46,722 nt of DNA from positions 1-46,722 of the forward strand of contig JAAWDP010000015.1 of NCBI GenBank assembly GCA_022793815.1, read 5' to 3'. This document shows positions 39,784-46,722 of the stretch, in pieces (the first letter of the stretch is position 1; every line of letters starts with the position of its first letter). The notes beneath the pieces were generated by a model that searched no databases, was not told the origin of the DNA, and saw nothing but the letters and a program-made list of their open reading frames with translations. The position numbers and the translations under genes are program-made. This DNA comes from Clostridia bacterium (GTDB lineage: Bacteria > Bacillota > Clostridia > Christensenellales > Pumilibacteraceae).

Positions 39784-42756
39784 ATGTCAAAGGCAAGAAT
39801 GAAGAATAGGACTCTCATGCTTATTCTCATACCCATCATGGCGGTAGTGCTTGTCGGCATGATTGTCGGCAACTATTACGCCCTGATATGGAACACGGTC
39901 ATTTCGCGCCACTTCAATCAGCAAACGTACAGAACGGAGTTGATTGACGAAAGCGTCGAAATAGACGACGAATGGTTTAAAAAGGACTATGCCACCGAAG
40001 CGGAGCTAACCGCCGCAAGCGGCAAAGTTGCGCAGGACATCGAAGCGGAAGGCTTGGTTCTGCTTAAAAACGACGGCGCACTGCCGATTGCGACAAGTGC
40101 GGCAAACAAAGCCAAAGTCAGTCTCTTTTCCGTTTCTTCCGTAGATATGGTTTACGGAGGAACGGGTTCGGGCTCGATTGACGCATCTACTGCGCCTACG
40201 CTTAAAGACGCTTTGGAAAAAAGCAATGTTTCCGTCAACGACGAACTTTGGAGCTTTTATAAGGCGAAAAACGAAACTTACAAAAGGAGCTCCCCCAACT
40301 GGCGCGGCGGTCAGTTTGCGATAAATGAAGTTCCTTGGAGCGAAATGACGGACGGAGTAAAAAATTCGTTTGCGAACTTCAACGATGCTGCGATAGTCGT
40401 AATAGCGCGCAGCGGCGGCGAAGGCAGCGACCTTACGGCGCAAAACTTCGGCGAAACGAAAAACGTAGAAGGTAACAAAGGCAGTTACCTCGAACTTTCC
40501 GTGCAGGAAGCCGAAATGCTCGAAGAAGTCAATAAAGCATTTTCCGAAATAATCGTTCTCATAAATGCTAACAATGCCATGGAACTGGGCTGGCTTAACG
40601 ATTACCCGAATATCAAAGCGGCAATGTGGATAGGCGGCGTAGGGCAAACAGGACTTTATGCGGTTGCCGAGGCTATCGTCGGAACGGTAAATCCGTCGGG
40701 CAGACTTGTCGACACATACGCTTACGATGCCGATTCCGCTCCGGCTGCCGTCAATGCGGGCGCAAACTTCTGGATTGAAAACAAACCGGCTTCTGCGGGA
40801 TACGCAAACGAAGCCGACCAGTACATTATGGAAGCCGAAGGCATCTACGTCGGCTACCGCTATTATGAAACCCGTTACGAAGATGTTGTACTTGCGAGAA
40901 ACAACGTCGGCGCGTTCGATTATGCAAAAACAGTTATGTATCCGTTCGGCTACGGACTTTCCTATACCGAATTCGAATATTCCGATTTTGCGGTAGAGCG
41001 TTCGGGAGAAAACTTTACGGTGAGCGTCAAAGTAACGAATAAAGGCACAAAAGCGGGCAAACACACCGTGCAGGTGTACGGACAGTCCGAGTACACGCAA
41101 TACGACATAGACAACAAGATAGAGAAAGCGGCTGTGGAGCTTATGGGCTTTGCCAAAACCGCCATGCTCGAACCGAATGCAAGCGAAACCGTAAAAGTAT
41201 CCGTGGCGAAGAAACAGTTTGCATGCTACGATTACACCAATGCAAAAACCTACGTTCTCGACGCGGGAACGCATTATATAACCGTGGGAAAAGACGCTCA
41301 CGATGCGGTTAACAATATACTCGCGGCAAAGGGCAAGAAATCGGAAAACGGCATGACCGCCGACGGAAATGCGTCGATGGCATATTCGTGGAAGCAGAAT
41401 TCTTTGGATAAGAAAACTTATTCCGAAGACGATAAGACGGAAACCGAAATAACAAACCGCTTCGATAAAGCAAACATTCAAAATTTTTCGGACGGCAAGG
41501 ACTTCGAATATCTTTCGAGAAACGACTGGAACGGAACATATCCTACGGCTTTTGCGGACAGAACCGACGAAAAAGGCGAGAAGTATAAAACTTTTTCCGC
41601 CGAAATGATTGCGGCTCTCGCACCCCCGTACACCGAAGACAAGGAGTCGTTTACAATGCCCACGGTTGCGGCAAGCAAAGTAAAGGGTCTTAATCTCGCA
41701 ACGCTTATGGGTATCGATTACGACAGCGACGCGTGGGATGATTTTCTCGACCAATTGACGGCGGAACAAATGCTTAAACTCGTCAGAATGAACGGCTACG
41801 GCAATCCCGAAGACCCCGACCTCGGAGTGCCCGCCACTGTGGCAAAAGACGGTCCTGCCGGGATATCCGCAACGCTTGTCGGCGGAGCGAGAGGAATGGC
41901 TTATCCCACCGAAGTGGTTATTGCGTCCGCATTTAATGTCGAGCTTGCGGAAAAGATGGGTGTTGCCGTAGGTAACGACGCTCTTTATGCGGGAGTCGAC
42001 GCATGGTATGCGCCCGCAATGAACATTCACCGCAACGCTTATGCAGGCAGAAACTTCGAATATTACAGCGAAGACCCGTTTATTTCGGGCAAGATAGGCG
42101 CGGCGGAAGTCAAGGGAGCACAGTCCAAAGGTCTGTTCTGCTATGTCAAGCATTTTGCGCTTAACGACACCGAAGGCGTAATAGACGCAACCAACGGTAT
42201 CAAGGGCTCGAAGGACGGCATATCTACATTCAACAATGAACAGGCTGTACGCGAAATCTATCTCAGACCGTTTGAGTACGCAGTCAAAGAAGGCGGTGCT
42301 ACGGGCATAATGAATGCGTTTAACAGAATAGGTACGGTTTGGTGCGGACATCATTCGGGATTGCAGCAGGACGTGCTTCGCGGAGAATGGGGATTTATCG
42401 GCGGTATAATAACCGACAATGCGGGACTTCCAAACTATATGGATATCAAAGCGGGCTTGCAGGCAGGCACCGACCTTTGGATGAACAATAACGAAACCCG
42501 TTATCTTATCGACGGTTACGAAAGCGACCCGCAGATAATGACGTATCTGAGAAACGCGACGCACAATCTTCTTTATACAATGGTAAACAGCGCGGCTATG
42601 AACGGACTCAGTCCCAATTCGAGAATCATTTCCATAATTCCGCTGTGGGAAAGATGGCTTATAGTTCTTGATGTGTTTGTCGGATTGTTGATTGCCGCAG
42701 GCGTGGTGTGGATTGTGCTTCGCTGCCTCAAACGCCCCGATTCGAAAGAGGAATAA
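39784..42756 (+). CDS. membrane-anchored GH3 beta-glucosidase-like protein with permuted domain order
   Basis: The 990-residue protein starts with a membrane helix (about 10-35) and ends with another (about 945-980), with the enzyme between. The domain order is inverted: the GH3 C-terminal sandwich comes first (AEGLVLLKNDGALP near 80), then an Fn3-like domain (YPFGYGLSYTEFEYSDF; about 380-520), then the TIM barrel (about 640-930). The barrel has the KHF motif (YVKHFALND, K789) and the nucleophile Asp878 in ITDNAGLP. Permuted GH3 enzymes are known, for example in Ruminococcus albus. Membrane anchorage at both ends is unusual. Likely a beta-glycosidase at the cell surface; the substrate is unknown. 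The SD is AGGAGGG, 6 nt before the ATG. Confidence 0.88.
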   Translation: MSKARMKNRTLMLILIPIMAVVLVGMIVGNYYALIWNTVISRHFNQQTYRTELIDESVEIDDEWFKKDYATEAELTAASGKVAQDIEAEGLVLLKNDGALPIATSAANKAKVSLFSVSSVDMVYGGTGSGSIDASTAPTLKDALEKSNVSVNDELWSFYKAKNETYKRSSPNWRGGQFAINEVPWSEMTDGVKNSFANFNDAAIVVIARSGGEGSDLTAQNFGETKNVEGNKGSYLELSVQEAEMLEEVNKAFSEIIVLINANNAMELGWLNDYPNIKAAMWIGGVGQTGLYAVAEAIVGTVNPSGRLVDTYAYDADSAPAAVNAGANFWIENKPASAGYANEADQYIMEAEGIYVGYRYYETRYEDVVLARNNVGAFDYAKTVMYPFGYGLSYTEFEYSDFAVERSGENFTVSVKVTNKGTKAGKHTVQVYGQSEYTQYDIDNKIEKAAVELMGFAKTAMLEPNASETVKVSVAKKQFACYDYTNAKTYVLDAGTHYITVGKDAHDAVNNILAAKGKKSENGMTADGNASMAYSWKQNSLDKKTYSEDDKTETEITNRFDKANIQNFSDGKDFEYLSRNDWNGTYPTAFADRTDEKGEKYKTFSAEMIAALAPPYTEDKESFTMPTVAASKVKGLNLATLMGIDYDSDAWDDFLDQLTAEQMLKLVRMNGYGNPEDPDLGVPATVAKDGPAGISATLVGGARGMAYPTEVVIASAFNVELAEKMGVAVGNDALYAGVDAWYAPAMNIHRNAYAGRNFEYYSEDPFISGKIGAAEVKGAQSKGLFCYVKHFALNDTEGVIDATNGIKGSKDGISTFNNEQAVREIYLRPFEYAVKEGGATGIMNAFNRIGTVWCGHHSGLQQDVLRGEWGFIGGIITDNAGLPNYMDIKAGLQAGTDLWMNNNETRYLIDGYESDPQIMTYLRNATHNLLYTMVNSAAMNGLSPNSRIISIIPLWERWLIVLDVFVGLLIAAGVVWIVLRCLKRPDSKEE

Positions 42757-42781
42757 TTTCCCGTCCGTAATACAGTAAAAC

Positions 42782-42810
42782 AAAAAACCGAGCGCTCGCT
42801 CGGTTTTTTT
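42782..42810. terminator. bidirectional terminator
   Basis: AAAAAACCGAGC (42782-42793) pairs with GCTCGGTTTTTT (42798-42809) around a 4-nt loop. It is shared by the GH3 gene and the convergent potassium operon. Confidence 0.9.
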
Positions 42811-42821
42811 AATACTCGTTT

Positions 42822-43520
42822 CTATTCCGCGTCGAATTCGTCCAAAATCGTTTCCGTGGCTTTGCCCGCAACGCGCTTGGTGTCCGCAACCGAGCCCGAA
42901 AGCACGATAATGTCGTCGGGGAGCAGAGTGCAACTGCCGTCGGGCGTCACTATGACTTCGTCGCCGCGCTTAATCAGCAAAATGGTGACTTTTTCGGTTA
43001 CGGTCAGCTTCAATTGCATAAGCGTCTTGTTTTGCCATTTGACGGGTGTCTTAATTTCGATAATGCGGAATTTTTCGTTAAGCGACAGAATTTCTATCAT
43101 GTTCGGCTTGGTGAGCTGTCCGCCAATCTTCATACCCATTTCCTCTTCGGGTACAAGCACCAAATCCGCGCCTATCTTTTTGAGAATATCCTTGTGGCGT
43201 TCGTTCTGCGCTTTCGCAATGACGAGGGGAAGCCCCATCTGTTTCAGCGTCAGCGTAATGAAAATGCTTGCCTCTATTTCGCTCGCAATGCACACAATGC
43301 CGACGTCCATGTTTTTTATGCCGAGTTTTTCCAATATTCTCTCGTCCGTGGCGTCCGCGCAGATTGCCTGCGTGCAGTATGCGTCGATTTCGTTTATTTT
43401 GTCCGGGTCCTTGTCTATGACAAGAACCGAGGCGCCGTCCTCGTAAAGTTTACGTGTCAGCGACGTGCCGAACAGACCCAATCCTATTACAACGAATTCT
43501 CTCTTGACCGCTTTTGCCAT
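42822..43520 (-). CDS. ktrA: potassium channel regulatory subunit (KtrA/TrkA)
   Basis: The 232-residue protein has an N-terminal RCK Rossmann fold (VVIGLGLFGTSL; acidic end of strand 2 VLVIDKD; ADATD) and a C-terminal RCK_C domain (GDEVIVTPDGSCTLLPDD region). It forms an octameric gating ring on KtrB and senses ATP/ADP; many homologues bind c-di-AMP through the C-domain. AAGGAAGG is about 5 nt before the ATG. It follows ktrB by 16 nt. Confidence 0.93.
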   Translation of the reverse strand: MAKAVKREFVVIGLGLFGTSLTRKLYEDGASVLVIDKDPDKINEIDAYCTQAICADATDERILEKLGIKNMDVGIVCIASEIEASIFITLTLKQMGLPLVIAKAQNERHKDILKKIGADLVLVPEEEMGMKIGGQLTKPNMIEILSLNEKFRIIEIKTPVKWQNKTLMQLKLTVTEKVTILLIKRGDEVIVTPDGSCTLLPDDIIVLSGSVADTKRVAGKATETILDEFDAE

Positions 43521-43536
43521 AATTACCTTCCTTTTG

Positions 43537-44910
43537 TCAGCCGACGTTTATATTGCCGTCGGGATATACTATTTTATTGTCGTGCGCGCTTGCCGAAATA
43601 AACATCAAACCTATCGTCACCATTCCAACGCGCCCGAAAAACATGTTCAGCATAAGCACAATTTTGCCGACGGGGGACAGGACGGCCGCCAAACCGCACG
43701 AAAGCCCCGAAGTCGAATAAGCCGAAAAACATTCGAACAAAATATTCTCAAAGGATATGCCCGAGCTTCTTTCCGAAAACAGAAGTATGAATGTGGATAC
43801 AAGCACCAACAGCAGACTCGCCGAAAAAACGCTTACGCTTTTTCTTGCCGTCTGACGGTTTATCTTGTGCCGACCTATGGTGATATCTTCTTTTTCGCCG
43901 AATCCCGTCAAGGTAATCAGTATCAGCACGGTGAATGTGGTGGTGCGTATACCGCCGCCCGTAGAACCCGGCGACGCGCCGACAAACATAAGAAACATGG
44001 TCATGAATTTGCTTGCGCTTGTCATGCCGTTTTGGTCTATCGTCGCAAAACCCGTACTGCGCGGCGATACGGACTGAAACAGCGAGGCAAGCAGTTTTCC
44101 TCCGACGGTCATGCCGCCCATGGTCGCCTCGTTGCCGAACTCCGCGCCGAAGAAAAACACCCAGCCCACGGCGACAAGCACGCCCGAAGTTATTAAAGCG
44201 ACTTTCGTGTGCAGAGAAAGCTTTTTCGGATTGAACTTGCAGTTCAGTATATCCATAAGCACGGCGAAACCGAATCCGCCGAGCAGTATAAGAAAGGACA
44301 CGGACAGATTGACCGTTATATCGCCGACAAACGTGCCCAGCGAATTTCCCGTTCCCATGATGTCGAAACCCGCATTACAAAATGCCGACACCGACGTAAA
44401 CAGCGCCTGCCATACACCTATGCCGCCGTTCGCGGAAACAAACGGGTACAGCAGAAGGATAAACCCGAACCCCTCGATTGCAAGCGTAACCAGCATTATG
44501 TTGCGCCCCAGCCGCACGAGTCCTCGGTTGTTGTCCTGATTGAATTCGGTTTTCATGGTTATTCGGTCGGCAAGCGTTATCTTCTTTCCGAGCAGCATAA
44601 ACAGCAACGTGGTTATGCACATGAAACCCACACCGCCGAACTGAATCAAAATAAGCAGAACTATCTGACCGAAAACGCTGAAATAGGTTGCCGTATCGGG
44701 CAGAACCATAAGCCCCGTAGTACTGACCGCGCTCGTGGCTGTAAACATGGCGTCGAGAAAACTCATCCATTTTCCGCTTTTCGCGCTTACGGGCAGACAC
44801 AGAAGAAACGCACCCAAAACGATAACGCCCAAAAAGCCGAGCACTATTTTGTGCGCGGGTCGCAATCTGACGCGGTGAAATATTTTGCTTTCTTTGCCGT
44901 TCTTGCTCAA
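43537..44910 (-). CDS. ktrB: potassium uptake channel subunit (KtrB/TrkH)
   Basis: The membrane pore subunit for K+ or Na+-coupled K+ uptake, 457 residues with about eight membrane helices and four pore loops; the loops SAVSTTGL, SAFCNAGF, PGSTGGGI and SAYSTSGL are visible in order. The start is a TTG whose last bases overlap the ispDF stop codon (TTGA), so translation is likely coupled to the preceding gene. ktrA follows downstream. Confidence 0.93.
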   Translation of the reverse strand: MSKNGKESKIFHRVRLRPAHKIVLGFLGVIVLGAFLLCLPVSAKSGKWMSFLDAMFTATSAVSTTGLMVLPDTATYFSVFGQIVLLILIQFGGVGFMCITTLLFMLLGKKITLADRITMKTEFNQDNNRGLVRLGRNIMLVTLAIEGFGFILLLYPFVSANGGIGVWQALFTSVSAFCNAGFDIMGTGNSLGTFVGDITVNLSVSFLILLGGFGFAVLMDILNCKFNPKKLSLHTKVALITSGVLVAVGWVFFFGAEFGNEATMGGMTVGGKLLASLFQSVSPRSTGFATIDQNGMTSASKFMTMFLMFVGASPGSTGGGIRTTTFTVLILITLTGFGEKEDITIGRHKINRQTARKSVSVFSASLLLVLVSTFILLFSERSSGISFENILFECFSAYSTSGLSCGLAAVLSPVGKIVLMLNMFFGRVGMVTIGLMFISASAHDNKIVYPDGNINVG

Positions 44911-46040
44911 AACTTATGTGCCGTCCTTTTAAGCAGACAAGTCGCGCTTGCCGCAATTCCTTTTTCTTCGCCCACTATTCCCAGGTTTTCGGTGGTCGTC
45001 GCCGAAATATTCACGTTGTCCGTATCCGTTCCCAAAGCCTCGGCAATGCGCTTTCTCATAAGCGGAATAAATCCCGCGAGTTTGGGCTTCTGAGCCATTA
45101 TCACCGCGGAAACATTGCCGACGCGATAGCCCTCGCTTAAAACCCGTTTATATGCTGTTTGCATGAGAATGATGCTGTCTGCGTCTTTGAATTTCATATC
45201 GCTGTCGGGAAAAATCACGCCGATGTCGGGCAGCGACGCCGCGCTGAGCAGCGCGTCCGTTACGGCGTGAGCCAACACGTCCGCATCGCTGTGTCCGTCC
45301 AGCCCCAAGCGGTGGGGAATATCTACGCCGCCCAGTATCAGCCTGCGCCCTTCTTTCAAGGGATGCACGTCGAATCCCACGCCTATTTTCGATTCGTCGG
45401 GGTTTAAACCGTGCAAATCTTCCGCAACCGTTATCTTTCTGTTTTCGGCGCTGCCTTCCACGAATTTCGGCGTATAGTCCGCTTTTTCGTAAACTTCGCA
45501 GTCGTCTGTTGCCGTACCTTCGAATTTGCCGTAAGCGGCTTTGATTTCGCCGTAACGGAACGACTGCGGCGTCTGCGTGCAGATAAGATTGCTTCGGGGC
45601 AGAGTTACGACTTTTCCGTCGCCGCCCACGTATTTAACCGTATCCACGGCGGCAACGGCGGCGATTCCGCTGCCGTATTTCTTCGCGGATTCCACGCTGT
45701 CGCGGATTATCTTCGCGCTTACGAACGGACGCGCGCCGTCGTGTATGACCGCTATGTCGCAGCCTTCTGCCGCATTCAATCCGTTTCTTGCGCTTTCGGT
45801 ACGGGTCGCTCCGCCGTACACAACGCAAATTCCTCTGCCGTCGGCTATTTCACGCACGGCGGCTTCGTCCGCGGGATTTATAACGAAAACAATATCGCCG
45901 AATCCCGCGTCGGCAAATGCGTCCGCGGTAGTTTCGAGTACGGTCTTTGCGCCGAGCGGATAAAAAAGTTTGTTATACCCCAGTCCCGTCCGCTTTCCGA
46001 CGCCGGCGCACAGAATAATGATTTTGACTTTTTCAGACAT
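44907..46040 (-). CDS. ispDF: bifunctional IspD-IspF (MEP cytidylyltransferase / MECDP synthase)
   Basis: Two steps of the MEP pathway in one 377-residue chain. The N-terminal IspD half has the CTP-binding LCAGVGKRTGLGYNKLF, then AVIHDGARPFVS and, later, TQTPQSFRYGEI. The C-terminal IspF half (from about residue 215) has IGVGFDVHPLKEGR with the metal-binding Asp/His, GLDGHSDADVLAHAVTDALL and SATTTENLGIVGEEKGI. Its product pathway also uses the ispE at 5942. It overlaps the S4 gene by 8 nt and ktrB by 3 nt; the pairing with potassium genes looks like shared transcription, not shared function. Confidence 0.94.
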   Translation of the reverse strand: MSEKVKIIILCAGVGKRTGLGYNKLFYPLGAKTVLETTADAFADAGFGDIVFVINPADEAAVREIADGRGICVVYGGATRTESARNGLNAAEGCDIAVIHDGARPFVSAKIIRDSVESAKKYGSGIAAVAAVDTVKYVGGDGKVVTLPRSNLICTQTPQSFRYGEIKAAYGKFEGTATDDCEVYEKADYTPKFVEGSAENRKITVAEDLHGLNPDESKIGVGFDVHPLKEGRRLILGGVDIPHRLGLDGHSDADVLAHAVTDALLSAASLPDIGVIFPDSDMKFKDADSIILMQTAYKRVLSEGYRVGNVSAVIMAQKPKLAGFIPLMRKRIAEALGTDTDNVNISATTTENLGIVGEEKGIAASATCLLKRTAHKF

Positions 46041-46290
46041 CCGTGTTTTCCTCGCGCACCTCGTACAGCGTGCATGCTTCGTCTTTTGAAACCTTTTCGT
46101 TCAAAGCCTTCACTTCCGCAGTCAGACGGCGGTTTCCGTATACAATCGTTATTATGTCCCCGACCTTAACTCGGTAAGCGGGCTTGACCGCTTTTCCGCC
46201 CACGAAAATACGCGCCTCGTCGCAAGCCGAGGCTGCCACGCTGCGCCGCTTTAAAAGCCGTGATACTTTCAAAAACTTATCTATTCTCAT
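46033..46290 (-). CDS. rqcP: S4 RNA-binding domain protein (RqcP/YabO-like)
   Basis: The 85-residue protein is a single S4 domain (MRIDKFLKVSRLLKRRSVAA, then VGGKAVKPAYRVKVGD). It matches YabO/Hsp15-type proteins; Bacillus RqcP helps RqcH add alanine tails in ribosome-associated quality control. In Bacillus this gene lies among spore and division genes (spoVB, yabP, yabQ, divIC); here it leads an operon with ispDF and ktrBA. The -10 box is only 11 nt before the ATG, leaving no room for an SD. Confidence 0.85.
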   Translation of the reverse strand: MRIDKFLKVSRLLKRRSVAASACDEARIFVGGKAVKPAYRVKVGDIITIVYGNRRLTAEVKALNEKVSKDEACTLYEVREENTDV

Positions 46291-46301
46291 AGGCGAAAAC
46301 T

Positions 46302-46330
46302 ATTTTACCACAATGCGCGGGATAAGTCAA
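46302..46330 (-). promoter_or_regulatory. sigma-A promoter of the S4-ispDF-ktrBA operon
   Basis: On the minus strand TTGACT (46330-46325) and TAAAAT (46307-46302) are 17 bp apart. The predicted leader is only about 4 nt long. Confidence 0.75.
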
Positions 46331-46335
46331 CATTC

Positions 46336-46365
46336 TTGACAGCGGCTTTGACAAAATGCTATACT
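46336..46365 (+). promoter_or_regulatory. sigma-A promoter of the 58-residue membrane protein
   Basis: TTGACA (46336-46341) and TATACT (46360-46365) are 18 bp apart, with an extended TGC before the -10 box. A second TTGACA (46348-46353) is too close to that -10 box. Confidence 0.75.
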
Positions 46366-46385
46366 CGATAAAGAGGTGAAAATGT

Positions 46386-46562
46386 ATGAAACGCGCGTTC
46401 AATTACATAGTTCCGGCGGTTTTTTACATTGCTGTCTGCATACTTGTTTTTATATGTTACTACGAATACGAATGGGTTGCCCCGGAAATAGCGGAATGTA
46501 TTTCGGTATGGGCGGTTGTGGGCGTATGCGTTTTCTTTGCCGCCATTTTGAAAAATATATAA
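46386..46562 (+). CDS. small two-helix membrane protein, function unknown
   Basis: A 58-codon frame opens at ATG 46386, 7 nt after AGAGGTG, and ends in TAA at 46560-46562. It encodes two hydrophobic segments (YIVPAVFYIAVCILVFICYY and ISVWAVVGVCVFFAAIL) joined by an acidic loop (EYEWVAPEIAE). A competing frame from ATG 46382 is less hydrophobic and has only 3-nt spacing from the SD. It has its own promoter, divergent from the S4 operon. I recognise no family. Confidence 0.7.
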   Translation: MKRAFNYIVPAVFYIAVCILVFICYYEYEWVAPEIAECISVWAVVGVCVFFAAILKNI

Positions 46563-46591
46563 AAATACGTCAAAATTTTCATAAAAAACGC

Positions 46592-46624
46592 TTGACAAGA
46601 GGGATAGGGATATGATAATATAAT
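46592..46624 (+). promoter_or_regulatory. promoter of a probable rRNA operon
   Basis: Perfect TTGACA (46592-46597) is followed by overlapping -10 candidates: GATAAT (46614-46619, 16-bp spacer) and TAATAT (46616-46621, 18 bp), with a TATAAT at 46619-46624 that is too far (21 bp). Confidence 0.65.
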
Positions 46625-46722
46625 AAGGCTGTCCCGCGGAAGGCGGGGGAGCGGGCACATTGACAAGTAAATAAGAAAGATTTTATGAACTTAGAGAAAA
46701 ATAAGGAAATAAAAGACGAATT
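46625..46722 (+). other. probable 16S rRNA leader (rRNA operon start)
   Basis: The stretch has a CCCGC/GCGGG hairpin, then AGCGGGCACATTGACAAG and an A-rich run, much like the spacer and leader before 16S genes in Firmicutes. No 16S sequence is reached. An alternative is the start of a protein gene: an ATG at 46685 reads MNLEKNKEIKDE but has no good SD. The rRNA reading is preferred. Confidence 0.55.

Noticed and set aside
40006-42933. 975-codon open frame on the reverse strand
   Set aside because: It is antisense to the clear GH3 gene, has no SD or domain motifs, and results from codon bias on the coding strand.
46376-46615. 79-codon forward frame at the right end
   Set aside because: It overlaps the better-supported 58-codon membrane protein in another frame, runs past its stop toward the next promoter and has no coherent hydrophobic or domain pattern.
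46685-46722. Start of a protein gene at the very end (MNLEKNKEIKDE)
   Set aside because: There is no convincing SD, and the preceding promoter and hairpin look like an rRNA leader.

Overview
The window looks like a chromosomal segment of an uncultured, endospore-forming member of the Clostridia (Firmicutes). The evidence is the linked sporulation and germination set (a SipL-type SPOCS/LysM protein, spoIIR, sleB-ypeB, a gerA-B-C operon, CotF-like coat proteins, a SpoVB-type flippase), Gram-positive style Shine-Dalgarno sequences, frequent TTG/GTG starts, a Veg homologue, MazEF and the two-gene KtrAB potassium system. Base composition is roughly balanced. I cannot name a genus from the sequence. 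The window opens just before a 5S rRNA and closes in what looks like the leader of another rRNA operon, so it may be a whole contig broken at rRNA repeats.

Layout. 1-2000: 5S rRNA, then pckA (ATP-type PEP carboxykinase). 2100-4200: an acetyltransferase, a small membrane protein, an acidic zinc-ribbon protein and veg. 4300-10600: SipL-like protein, ispE, a frameshifted exported protein gene, spoIIR behind a sigma-F-type promoter, and sleB-ypeB split by a palindromic repeat element. 10600-13500: a thioredoxin-reductase-like flavoprotein, corA behind a possible 20-codon leader peptide, a zinc-ribbon protein and a nitroreductase. 13569-18569 (minus): a 1666-residue secreted protein with four repeats of about 220 residues and no function I can name. 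18800-22340: a zincless Fpg/Nei glycosylase, dnaX-ybaB-recR and an initiator tRNA on the minus strand. 22500-24750 (minus): a FolT-type ECF S component and a MOP flippase. 24900-27600: a transglutaminase-domain lipoprotein. 27660-34840: a lipid kinase, cca, a PHP phosphoesterase, two small coat-type proteins, recX, a P1 peptidase, acpS and nnr. 35000-39555: mazEF and the ger operon. 39640-42756: a membrane-anchored GH3 glycosidase with permuted domain order, behind a promoter carrying a G8 tract. 42822-46290 (minus): ktrA, ktrB, ispDF and an S4-domain gene (rqcP-like), transcribed in the order S4-ispDF-ktrB-ktrA. 46386-46562: a 58-residue two-helix membrane protein.

How the genes fit together. 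Three themes recur: sporulation and germination; isoprenoid synthesis through the MEP pathway (ispE and fused ispDF); and replication, repair and tRNA maturation (dnaX, recR, recX, mutM-like, cca). Most transcription units have a recognisable sigma-A promoter and a rho-independent terminator, and several terminators are shared by convergent genes. At least three genes (dnaX, the transglutaminase lipoprotein, cca) have their -10 box only 6-8 nt before the start codon, and the S4 gene 11 nt, which predicts leaderless or near-leaderless mRNAs among otherwise SD-led genes. The observations most worth testing are the repeat protein, the G8 promoter, the leaderless genes, the corA leader ORF and the atypical flavoprotein.
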